Positions 46,225 through 54,546 of a DNA stretch of 64,000 nt are shown here, in pieces; the stretch's first letter is position 1, and every line of letters starts with the position of its first letter. The notes beneath the pieces are model-generated. The model was not told the origin of the DNA. It searched no databases and worked only from the letters and a program-made list of their open reading frames with translations. Origin of the DNA: Arenibacter antarcticus (lineage in GTDB: Bacteria; Bacteroidota; Bacteroidia; Flavobacteriales; Flavobacteriaceae); assembly GCF_041320605.1 (NCBI RefSeq), contig NZ_CP166679.1:2342001-2406000 (forward strand), in the 5' to 3' direction. The position numbers and the translations under genes were made by a program.

Positions 46225-46371
46225 AAAAAAGTTGACCAGCTCATAGTAATGACCCTATTAAGTTGAAAAATAAAGAATCAAAATCATAATAAGCCACTAT
46301 ATTTCCTATCCGATTTAGCTTTTAAGTTGAATTCGATTTAGAGAGCACCAATAGGCCTGATAAATAAAAAT

Positions 46372-46409
46372 AAAACAAGTTAAATCCATTTATGGTTTTA
46401 ACTTGTTTT
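46372..46409. terminator. Bidirectional terminator
   Basis: A perfect 13-bp stem AAAACAAGTTAAA / TTTAACTTGTTTT has a 12-base loop and A/T-runs on both sides. It lies between the converging regulator and dipeptidase genes. Confidence 0.9.
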
Positions 46410-46422
46410 AGAAGCGTTAAAT

Positions 46423-47715
46423 TTATGTTTTTTGTTTTTTGATTTTGGAAGCTACATCTTGAACTTCGTCTAAAACCCGCAATAGGTTTTCACCCCATAA
46501 TTTAGCTATTTCCTCTTCATTATAACCTCTTTTTACCAATTCCAAAGTTACATTCAATGTTTCGGAGGCGTCATTCCATCCTTCAACTCCACCGTTACCA
46601 TCAAAATCAGAGCTGATTCCAACATGGTTTATTCCTATTTTTTTCACTATGTAATCGATATGGTCTACAAAATCAGAAACATTTACAGGAGGAGCGATTT
46701 TTTTCCAATTATCTATTTTAGACTTCGCAACTACTTTTAGATGATGGAAATTGTCTGCATATTTCTGTAGTTGCTTTTCGTTCAATTCTGAAATTTCATT
46801 TCTACTTAATATTTTGAAACCTATTTCCTTTCCAACCTGTTGATAGATTTCATTAAGCCCGGCATAATAAGCCGCGTTTTTTTCCGTATTCACATATCGC
46901 CTAAAGGCTACTGTTTGTACGACTCCTCCATTTTCTTTCATCCATTCTAATTGCTCATCATCCAAATTCCTACTATGATTACATATTGCACGCGCTGAAG
47001 AATGTGAGGCGATAATTGGCGCTTTTGATAGAGCAATCATATCCCGCATGGCCTCTTTGGAGGGATGTGAAACGTCTATCATCATTCCCACCCTGTTCAT
47101 TTCCTTAACTACTTCTTTACCTAATTTGCTCAATCCGTTATGCAGCCATATATCGTCTATTTCACCAGTATTGGAATCGCTCAATTGGCTATGGCCATTA
47201 TGGGACAATGACATGTAACGTGCTCCAAGATTATAAAATTTCTCTACATTCTTGATGTCAGTTCCTATTGAATATCCATTTTCTACACCAATCATTGCAA
47301 CTTTTTTCCCGGAACCAACCAGTTCGCGTACCTCCTTGGAGGTTGTGGCAAGACCAATTTTATCTGGTGCATATTCCTCTACCAAACGATGAATAGCATT
47401 AAACTTTGCCATTGCATTTTTACTGGCATTTTTATAGCCTTTTCGTGTGAGTGGACCTTGTCCAGTGTATACGATAAACCAAGCTACATCCAAACCGCCT
47501 TTTTCCATTTTAGGCAATGTTACTTGATTAGGCAGATCCATGGTATAATTTCTATCCGCAGTAAAATTGGATACGTCTATATCATCATGAGTGTCAATGG
47601 TAATTACTTTTTGATGGATTCTTTTCGCTTCTTTCAAAAGGTTTTTGTCTTTGGATTGTCCTTGCATAAAAAAGTTGGACAACAATACAAAAATGAATAC
47701 GTACTTAATTTTCAT
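46423..47715 (-). CDS. M19 membrane dipeptidase (renal dipeptidase family)
   Basis: A 430-residue exported zinc dipeptidase (signal peptide ending FFMQGQS). Metal and active-site motifs are IDTHDDID, the Glu in GVENGYSIG, YMSLSHNGHSQL, the His in MMIDVSHPSKEAM, APIIASHSSARAICNHSRN and GISSDFDGNGG. The family splits dipeptides, including those with a D-residue at the C-terminal side. It lies between two SusCD pairs, behind a terminator from the second pair, so it has its own promoter or depends on read-through. This is a strong hint that the locus handles peptides. Confidence 0.92.
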   Translation of the reverse strand: MKIKYVFIFVLLSNFFMQGQSKDKNLLKEAKRIHQKVITIDTHDDIDVSNFTADRNYTMDLPNQVTLPKMEKGGLDVAWFIVYTGQGPLTRKGYKNASKNAMAKFNAIHRLVEEYAPDKIGLATTSKEVRELVGSGKKVAMIGVENGYSIGTDIKNVEKFYNLGARYMSLSHNGHSQLSDSNTGEIDDIWLHNGLSKLGKEVVKEMNRVGMMIDVSHPSKEAMRDMIALSKAPIIASHSSARAICNHSRNLDDEQLEWMKENGGVVQTVAFRRYVNTEKNAAYYAGLNEIYQQVGKEIGFKILSRNEISELNEKQLQKYADNFHHLKVVAKSKIDNWKKIAPPVNVSDFVDHIDYIVKKIGINHVGISSDFDGNGGVEGWNDASETLNVTLELVKRGYNEEEIAKLWGENLLRVLDEVQDVASKIKKQKT

Positions 47716-47764
47716 GATTTTAAGATTGGTTAAAAAGGATAAAGGATTATATTTAATCTACTTC

Positions 47765-47795
47765 AAAAAAATGCCCACTCAGTAACTGAGCAGGC
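47765..47795 (-). terminator. Terminator of the second SusCD operon
   Basis: On the minus strand GCCTGCTCAG / CTGAGTGGGC form a 10-bp stem with two wobble pairs and a 3-base loop, followed by a run of seven T. It lies just after the susD stop at 47810. Confidence 0.85.
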
Positions 47796-47809
47796 TTTGA
47801 TTTAATTAA

Positions 47810-49243
47810 TTAGTTTACATCCCAGAAAATGGGTGTTTGTTGTTCATCTCCACCAATTGCACTTGATGCAGCTTTCCACATATCTCCGTTCAAAGTGGCC
47901 TCGGTAGTAGGATAGGTATATCGTAATGGCACCGGAATATCTTCCTCAACTGCATTTGGAAGTTGTGGGAAATCAAGCTTTCTCCAGCTGGACCAAGCTT
48001 CAAATCCACGATTATAAAGCGCAATCCATTTTTGTTCGCCAATTCGTTCTTTCCACAGGGATGGAATATATTGAACTTCTGGTTGCACAATATAAGTATT
48101 GGCTTCAACTTCGGTTCCACCCCAATAGATAATTGAGGAGGTAATAGCTTTATTATAATGGGTTTGGGCATTTTTAGAAATATAACCTCTTGCAGCTGCT
48201 TCAGCAATTAGAAACTCCACTTCTGAATAGTCTATAAGTACACCTTCTAAAGTAGGGTCTTCAAAACGTTCGTTATAAATGGTACTATTACCGTGAGTAT
48301 TTCCAGCACCACCATAAGTTCCACCAATATAAACTCCTTCTCCTTGATTTTGGGCAAAGTAATCATCCCTTCTTGGGTCATCTAGCTTATTCATGGTATT
48401 AACAAGTGTATTAGCTGCAACATAATCTGCTCGCCCAGATTCAACAAGATCATTCCATATTGGGTTTGTGTTTGGAGCGGAAGCTTCGTATTCCATAAAT
48501 GCATTATCTCCTTCGGATTCAAATACCCCAGACTCAATGGCTTCTTTCGCCATTTTAGTTGCTTTAGCATCATCAAAATCTGCATATCGTAAAGCCATTC
48601 TTAGTTTTAAAGAATTACCAAACTTTTTCCATTTCGAGGCATTTCCGTCATAAATATAATCCGTACCAGCTGTAAAACCGCCTGCTCCAACTTCAATTTG
48701 AGTGATGGCAGCATTTAGTCTAATAACAAGATCTTCATAAATAGCTTTATCGTCATCATAGGCAGGTGTGCTATTATTTAAGTTAAGTGCTTCTGAATAA
48801 GGAATATCTCCAAAAGTATCGACCAACACGTGCCAGGTAAAAACTTGTAATATTTCAAGCATTGCTTGTTGGTTTAAAGTTTGAGCCTCAGGTATAGAGG
48901 CGTTTGGATTTGTACTAAGAATCAATTTACTTTCGGTAAGATTCTTTAGAACCTCAGTATAAAGGATGTTCCAATGGCTTCCATTAATATTTCTTTTTAT
49001 TAGATTGTAATTGGCTTCCTCTATATAGGTAGTTCGTGTCCAATATTGAGCTACCATTGTAAAGATGTTCCTATTTACACTGACGTTGACCATTTGGTCA
49101 AACAAGCTCTTGGTGGCATTGGAGAAAAGCACATCAGCTCCTACCACTGTAGGGCTTTTACTATCTGTATTAACATCTGATAGATCATCAGAACACGCTA
49201 GGGTGGCTCCAATCAAGAATGTTATTAATATTATCTTTTTCAT
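47810..49243 (-). CDS. SusD/RagB-like outer-membrane lipoprotein (SusD-like_2), second pair
   Basis: A 477-residue surface lipoprotein with lipobox GATLAC and mature start SDDLSDVNTDSKSPT. It shows the SusD-like_2 pattern: VAQYWTRTTYIEEANY, IPEAQTLNQQAMLEILQVF, FGDIPYSEALN, KWKKFGNSLKLRMALRYAD and GFEAWSSWRKLDFPQL. It is related to the first SusD but clearly different, so the two pairs probably take up different ligands. It starts seven bases after the susC stop. Confidence 0.92.
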   Translation of the reverse strand: MKKIILITFLIGATLACSDDLSDVNTDSKSPTVVGADVLFSNATKSLFDQMVNVSVNRNIFTMVAQYWTRTTYIEEANYNLIKRNINGSHWNILYTEVLKNLTESKLILSTNPNASIPEAQTLNQQAMLEILQVFTWHVLVDTFGDIPYSEALNLNNSTPAYDDDKAIYEDLVIRLNAAITQIEVGAGGFTAGTDYIYDGNASKWKKFGNSLKLRMALRYADFDDAKATKMAKEAIESGVFESEGDNAFMEYEASAPNTNPIWNDLVESGRADYVAANTLVNTMNKLDDPRRDDYFAQNQGEGVYIGGTYGGAGNTHGNSTIYNERFEDPTLEGVLIDYSEVEFLIAEAAARGYISKNAQTHYNKAITSSIIYWGGTEVEANTYIVQPEVQYIPSLWKERIGEQKWIALYNRGFEAWSSWRKLDFPQLPNAVEEDIPVPLRYTYPTTEATLNGDMWKAASSAIGGDEQQTPIFWDVN

Positions 49244-49249
49244 AATTGT

Positions 49250-52200
49250 TTAAAATTGCAACTTTAAGTTAAATCCGTATTCTTTTGCAGTTGGGATTGC
49301 CCCAGACTGATACCCTTGTATGTTTCCTGAACTTAATCCTGCTTCAGGATCGGAATATGGTATATTTTTATCAATGATCCAAAGGTTTCTACCAATTGCA
49401 GATAAAGTTATATTTGACATGGAAATTCTTTCGGCTATTGACTTTGGTAGGCTATAGGACAATGTTGCTTCTCTTAATTTCACAAAGCTGGCATCATATA
49501 CATGATAAGCGTGTGGTGCTGCTTTAGATCCTATAGCTGTGCTCTGATCCTGGACATGAGTACGCGTATCATTGGGCGAACCGTCGGGATTAACGCCATT
49601 TAATAATAGTCCGCCACCTGCAGATACAGGGTCTCGTACTGGGTTTCCTATCTCATTTAACCCTGCGGTATTTGCAGTTACACCAGTTCTATAGCCATAC
49701 CAGGTGTCAAGAGAAAATACATCTCCGCCTTTCTGAATATCAATGAGAAAGCTAAGTGAAAGGTTTTTATAAGATAGTGTATTACTTATACCTGCTTTCC
49801 AATCTGGATTGATATCTCCTATGGTTTGGGGATTTTCATCGACAACGAATTTACCGTTATCTGGGTCAATAACTCTTTCTCCATTTAGATATTCAAAGTT
49901 AGTGCCCCAGATAGTCCCATAGGCTTGTCCTACAGTAGCGTTGATTGTAACTCCTCCTTGAAGGGAAGCTAACTGTAGATTTTTATTATCGCCAAATAGG
50001 GATAAGACCTCGCTTTCGTTTTTATACCAATTAGCGTTAATTCTCCATTCGAAATCCTCATTTCTTATAGGACTAAAATGAATACTTGTTTCAAATCCTT
50101 TATTCTCAATTTCTCCAGCATTTACCCATCTTTTTGTAAATCCAGTGGCGCCAGTAACTGTTACGGGCATTAATTGATCTATAGAATTCGATTTATAAGC
50201 TGCTACGTCAAACCCTAATCTACGATTAAAGAATTCCATTTCTAAACCAACTTCTAGGCTCCTAGTGGTTTCGTTTTTTAAATCAGGATTATTTGCTGTG
50301 CTTGATACGGAATATAGCGGAGTCCTAAAGTTGGTAGGACTTGAGTAAACGTTGTGAATTGACAGGGGTGGAGCGTAATTCCCTACTTCAGCAAAATTGG
50401 CTCGAAATTTACCTAAAGTTAACCAGTTGGTATTCCACAATTCAGAAAAAACAAAGCTTGTGGAAACCGAAGGATAAAAATAAGAATTGTTGCTTTTAGG
50501 AAGAGAAGAAGATTCATCAATACGTCCAGTTACATCTAGGAAAAGGAAGTTTTGATACCCAAAAGAGGCGCTTCCAAAATAACCATTGGTATGTAGTTCT
50601 TCATATACCTCTTCGGGAGGAACCAGTAAGTTCTTAGAATTTGCTAAGGCGAATAAATCTGGAATTACCAATCCTCCAGTAGTACTAGCCCGCATCTGGC
50701 GAAATTTTTGTCTTCGTGCCGTTGCGCCTAATAATCCGGAAAAGTTTAAATCCTCTGTAATATTGTAGTTGAAATTTAGGAGTAAATCGTAGTTTAGTTC
50801 CGAATAATTCGCATCATAACGACCGTATCGGGAAACTCCATTACTTCCAACATTTGCTCTTTCTTCTCTTAAATCGGTATAATTATCCATAGAAACTCTA
50901 CCTGTGGCATTAACCCAATCGGTTAGCTTGTAGTTCACATTAAAATCACCATATACACGATCTCTGTTATCAGTTTGATAGTTTTCATATAACTGCCAGT
51001 ACGGGTTATCCGTATAGATAGCATCAAAATTTCCACCTTCGGCATTTGCATAGTTCCAAGTAATATTTCTTCCGGTTTGGAAATAGGCATTTTTTTGTGC
51101 TTCAAAATCTACGTTGTTCTGGTTCCATTGGCGCATAGATTGAAAAATATTTGTATTACTATATCCGGTTCCATACCTTCCCTTTCCATCGGTGTTAGTA
51201 TAAGTTACAGTTACTCCAGAAGTTAGCTTTTCAGTGAACTCATGAGTTCCTTTAAAGTTGACTGTATTTCTTCTGATTTTACTGTTAGGAAGAATTCCCT
51301 CTTGGTCATAAAGTGTGTAGCCTAATCTATAAGTGCTGATATCTGTGCCACCGTCTATGGAAATACTATTATTCAGTGAAACACCTGTTTTGAAAATTGA
51401 TTCGGGCCCACGTTGAGGTGCCACCCAAGGAGTTGCTTTCATGTAGTTGGAAGATTCGGGATAAAAGGCATCCCATTGAAAAACAAGTAGATTTGGATCG
51501 AACCTTCCTCCATAGGACGCATCTTCTGTAAAGGGGACTACTTGATCTGCATTTCCGTCCCCGTTAACATCCCATTCATTAAAATAAGAATTTTTGTTGG
51601 GACCATAAATTTTTCCATAACCGGCACCGTATTCTTTTTGATACTTTGTAAAGGTGTCTTTGTCATATGTAGAGAAACTAACGCCAGAGCTGATGGTTAC
51701 CCCAATATTATCGTTTTTTCGCCCCTTTTTAGTGGTGATAATAATTACTCCATTTGCGGCTCTAGAACCGTAGAGAGCAGATGCAGCAGCACCTTTTAGA
51801 ACGTTAACAGAGGCGATATCATCAGGATTTACGTCCATTGCGGCATTACCATAATCATATCCCCCACGACCAGTTTGTTGATTCGATGTATTTGTGTTTT
51901 CATTACTTATGGGTACACCGTCAACCACAAATAAAGGTTGGTTGTTTCCTGTAAGAGAAGTATAACCCCGAATAATAACGTTGGAAGATCCTCCCAATGT
52001 ACTACTCTTTGTGACACTTAAACCTGCAACCTTTCCAGATAAGGAATTCACAAAGTTACCTTCTTTTGCAGTGTTTACCTCGTCTCCACCTACCTCCTGA
52101 GTAGCATATCCAAGAGACCTCTTTTCTCTTGTAATACCTAGAGCAGTTACAACTACTTCTTCTAGTTGGGAAGCATCGTGCTGAAGTACAACGTTTATGG

Positions 52201-52471
52201 TAGTAGCGTTCTGAACTGGATATTCGGCGGCTTTCATTCCTATATGGGTAAAAGCCAAAATTTCTCCTTTACTAACAGCTATACTATAGTTGCCATCAAA
52301 ATCTGTCATAACTCCACGAGTAGTCCCTTTAACTAGTACATTTACTCCAGGTAGAGGCAGGTTGTCCGAATCTGAGACAGTTCCAGATATGATTTGTGAT
52401 TCTTGTGCAACTGTTATTTGCACAACTAACCCCAGTATGAGTGTTAGAATAATTTTTAATTTTGTTTTCAT
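49250..52471 (-). CDS. SusC/RagA TonB-linked outer-membrane transporter, second pair
   Basis: A 1073-residue outer-membrane beta-barrel with signal peptide (ending ITVAQES), a carboxypeptidase-like domain (IISGTVSDSDNLPLPGVNVL), EEVVVTALGITREKRSLGYA, plug motifs (LTGNNQPLFVVDG, LKGAAASALYGSRAANGVII) and a C-terminus GFNLKLQF with terminal Phe. It is paralogous to the first SusC. The upstream region contains the same TTTCAGAAAn repeats 90 bases from the start. A DNGNADQ-type Asp-rich loop near residue 300 (DVNGDGNADQ) resembles a calcium site. Confidence 0.95.
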   Translation of the reverse strand: MKTKLKIILTLILGLVVQITVAQESQIISGTVSDSDNLPLPGVNVLVKGTTRGVMTDFDGNYSIAVSKGEILAFTHIGMKAAEYPVQNATTINVVLQHDASQLEEVVVTALGITREKRSLGYATQEVGGDEVNTAKEGNFVNSLSGKVAGLSVTKSSTLGGSSNVIIRGYTSLTGNNQPLFVVDGVPISNENTNTSNQQTGRGGYDYGNAAMDVNPDDIASVNVLKGAAASALYGSRAANGVIIITTKKGRKNDNIGVTISSGVSFSTYDKDTFTKYQKEYGAGYGKIYGPNKNSYFNEWDVNGDGNADQVVPFTEDASYGGRFDPNLLVFQWDAFYPESSNYMKATPWVAPQRGPESIFKTGVSLNNSISIDGGTDISTYRLGYTLYDQEGILPNSKIRRNTVNFKGTHEFTEKLTSGVTVTYTNTDGKGRYGTGYSNTNIFQSMRQWNQNNVDFEAQKNAYFQTGRNITWNYANAEGGNFDAIYTDNPYWQLYENYQTDNRDRVYGDFNVNYKLTDWVNATGRVSMDNYTDLREERANVGSNGVSRYGRYDANYSELNYDLLLNFNYNITEDLNFSGLLGATARRQKFRQMRASTTGGLVIPDLFALANSKNLLVPPEEVYEELHTNGYFGSASFGYQNFLFLDVTGRIDESSSLPKSNNSYFYPSVSTSFVFSELWNTNWLTLGKFRANFAEVGNYAPPLSIHNVYSSPTNFRTPLYSVSSTANNPDLKNETTRSLEVGLEMEFFNRRLGFDVAAYKSNSIDQLMPVTVTGATGFTKRWVNAGEIENKGFETSIHFSPIRNEDFEWRINANWYKNESEVLSLFGDNKNLQLASLQGGVTINATVGQAYGTIWGTNFEYLNGERVIDPDNGKFVVDENPQTIGDINPDWKAGISNTLSYKNLSLSFLIDIQKGGDVFSLDTWYGYRTGVTANTAGLNEIGNPVRDPVSAGGGLLLNGVNPDGSPNDTRTHVQDQSTAIGSKAAPHAYHVYDASFVKLREATLSYSLPKSIAERISMSNITLSAIGRNLWIIDKNIPYSDPEAGLSSGNIQGYQSGAIPTAKEYGFNLKLQF

Positions 52472-52560
52472 TCGTTTTGGTGTGATTGTATGATTTAGAT
52501 TAGGTTAATTTTCATTTTGGCCAATATTAGGAGTTTATTCATGATTAACCAATATTCATT

Positions 52561-52588
52561 GTTTATTTCAGAAAGTTTCAGAAAGTTT
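52561..52588. promoter_or_regulatory. Operator-like tandem repeat upstream of the second susC
   Basis: GTTTATTTCAGAAAGTTTCAGAAAGTTT is the near-identical partner of 44971-44998 (26 of 28 bases). It begins 90 bases from the susC ATG. A third, weaker half-site AAATTTTCAGG follows. Confidence 0.7.
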
Positions 52589-52925
52589 GATAAATTTTCA
52601 GGATATAGAGATTAATTGAGATGTCTCACCTATTCCACGCATTACCAGAATTAGGCAAATAAAATATATAGACACAGAAACCTTGTAATATTGAATATTA
52701 TCTTCATCTTTTTTAAGTTTTGAAATAGCTTTGAAAGAATAAATTTCACTTCAACATTCAAATAAAAGTTGATAACGCTTTTATGTGTTGTTAGTCTTTT
52801 TGTTATAGGAACTGTGAATCGATTGAAGATACATTAACAAATAAGAGCTTAATGGAATAGCCTTTTGATGTTTAAATAATTGATTTTAATATCGCTTAGA
52901 ATTTTGGCGATGAGTATTGGATTTA
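52589..52925. other. 337-bp intergenic region before the integrase 3' end
   Basis: Very AT-rich. No gene, hairpin with T-run or long repeat recognised on either strand. Confidence 0.45.
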
Positions 52926-54182
52926 TTAAGAAACAACCAATTCATTGGCTTCATCCAATACATGATTGGTAAAGCTCTTCAAGTAAATCTGTGTTGTCTT
53001 TAATGAATGATGGCCCAGGCCTTCGCTTATTACCTCTGTTGATATGCCCATATATTTAGCAATCGTGGCCCAGGAATGACGGATGGTATAGGTAGTAAAC
53101 ACCTCCTCTATTCCGGAATCTTTCGCAATGGTCTTTAGATGGCCATTCATCCTTCTTCGAAGGGATTTATATTTTTCGAAACTCTTAGTGCTCCCATCAT
53201 AGTTTGCTGGGAAAAGATAGTCTTCATTTGATTTACCATCAAGGTAAAAGCTTAATATTTCGTTGAGTTCGTCGGTAATGCGAACGGAAAGCTGGTCCCC
53301 CGTTTTGCTCCTTCCATAAAATATGCGATCTGTGGATATATCCTTGATCTGAAGTTTTACCAAATCTATAAAGTTCATTCCCCTACAGTTGAACATGATA
53401 AGCGCATAATTCTTTGCATGCCAGATGGGCGATCTTTTTTTATAGTTCACATCTCGAATCTTTATAAAGTCTTCTTTTAATATAGCCTTCTTTTTTGTCC
53501 GTCTTGTGGAAGGTACTTTAAAGTGGTCGAAAGGATTTTTTTTGGCAATAAATTGATCTTCCTTAATAGCACTGTTGTAAACGGCCCTTACGGCTCTAAT
53601 ATAGCAGCTAATGCCATTTTTAGAATTTCCCTTTGCCTCATGTTCGCTCTGGAAATTTTTCAATAGGGTAACGGTTATTTCATTTAAGTGTAAATCCTTA
53701 TCTCCGTTCATTTTTGTGAAAGCCTTGATGCCATTGGCATACCAGCCAGCGGTGCCGGGGTTGTTTGATTTTAATTTTCTATCAACGATTACCTTCCCCC
53801 ATTCGGATAAGGTCAGACCGTTATCTACTTCTTCCCGTATTTTTGTGTCCACTTTTTTGTCCCATGCTTTTCGGATATACCCGACCAACGTATCGGCATT
53901 TATGGAGTTGATACTGTCCCCAAGTTCAACGATTAGTTTTCGTGCAATATGCAGCTTATCATAAATATTTTCATTAGCCTTGTCACAATCAATATGATTG
54001 TTTTTGTGGGCTGATTTTTTAATTTGCATGGATTTGTCATTCCATCCGGCAGGGGAGGTATAGTAGGGTAGACGTACAATCCTTGTTTTTTGGTGAAATA
54101 CTCTTAATGCGACCGGATATAATCCGTTAACTATACTTTTCGCTGATTTTCTTGTGTCTAAAATTAATCTTACCTTAGCCAT
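52926..54182 (-). CDS. int: Tyrosine recombinase (integrase) of the conjugative element
   Basis: A 418-residue site-specific recombinase with an N-terminal arm-binding domain (RLILDTRKSAKSIVNGLYPV), a SAM-like core-binding domain and a catalytic domain. Visible active-site elements are the first Arg in FNCRGMNFIDL, a Lys region KTGDQLSV, the RHSWATIAKYMG motif (the usual leading His is Thr, as in many Bacteroidetes integrases), GLGHHSLKTT and the nucleophile Tyr in QIYLKSF. It lies 173 bases from a tRNA-Val 3' half and reads away from it, the normal arrangement for a tRNA-integrating element. Confidence 0.93.
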   Translation of the reverse strand: MAKVRLILDTRKSAKSIVNGLYPVALRVFHQKTRIVRLPYYTSPAGWNDKSMQIKKSAHKNNHIDCDKANENIYDKLHIARKLIVELGDSINSINADTLVGYIRKAWDKKVDTKIREEVDNGLTLSEWGKVIVDRKLKSNNPGTAGWYANGIKAFTKMNGDKDLHLNEITVTLLKNFQSEHEAKGNSKNGISCYIRAVRAVYNSAIKEDQFIAKKNPFDHFKVPSTRRTKKKAILKEDFIKIRDVNYKKRSPIWHAKNYALIMFNCRGMNFIDLVKLQIKDISTDRIFYGRSKTGDQLSVRITDELNEILSFYLDGKSNEDYLFPANYDGSTKSFEKYKSLRRRMNGHLKTIAKDSGIEEVFTTYTIRHSWATIAKYMGISTEVISEGLGHHSLKTTQIYLKSFTNHVLDEANELVVS

Positions 54183-54219
54183 AACCTCTCTCGTTTAACT
54201 TAAAGTTAGTGAAAAATAA

Positions 54220-54274
54220 GGCTCACTTTAGGCTCACTTTCTCTTGATATCGTATGATATCATATAATATCAAA
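54220..54274. repeat. Phased short repeats between integrase and attachment site
   Basis: A tandem pair GGCTCACTTTA / GGCTCACTTTC (54220-54241) is followed by TGATATCGTA, TGATATCATA and TAATATCAAA, about three 10-base units (54245-54274). Such spacing near attR suggests arm-type integrase or excisionase sites. Confidence 0.55.
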
Positions 54275-54354
54275 TTTGTTAAAAATCATGCAATTTATTG
54301 ATAATCAGTGAAATATGATTAAATTTAGGTTGGTTTATTATGTGATTTTAGAGT

Positions 54355-54396
54355 CTTACAAGCAGGGGGTCACTGGTTCGAATCCAGTAGGGCCCA
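54355..54396 (+). tRNA. 3' half of tRNA-Val(TAC): attachment site at the element's right end
   Basis: The identity begins exactly at the anticodon loop (CTTACAA, anticodon TAC) and continues with the 3' anticodon strand GCAGG, variable loop, T-arm ACTGG-TTCGAAT-CCAGT and acceptor strand AGGGCCC plus A. The 5' half is absent; the bases before it do not pair. This is the signature of an integrase that crosses over in the anticodon loop. A native terminator follows. No second copy is found in the window. Confidence 0.8.
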
Positions 54397-54411
54397 CAGT
54401 AACAAAGACAA

Positions 54412-54439
54412 GGCTTCCAAGAAATTGGGAGCCTTTTTT
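54412..54439 (+). terminator. Terminator downstream of the tRNA remnant
   Basis: The stem GGCTTCC / GGGAGCC (one wobble pair) is followed by six T. It is in the right place to end the original tRNA transcript. Confidence 0.8.
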
Positions 54440-54546
54440 GTTTTGGACAGGTTAAACATAGGTGCAAGAAATTTTCTTTGACGTCAAATTTTAAAACTTC
54501 TATTCCTGCATATACAGAAAGGTTCATATTAAAAGCTTTTATTGTT

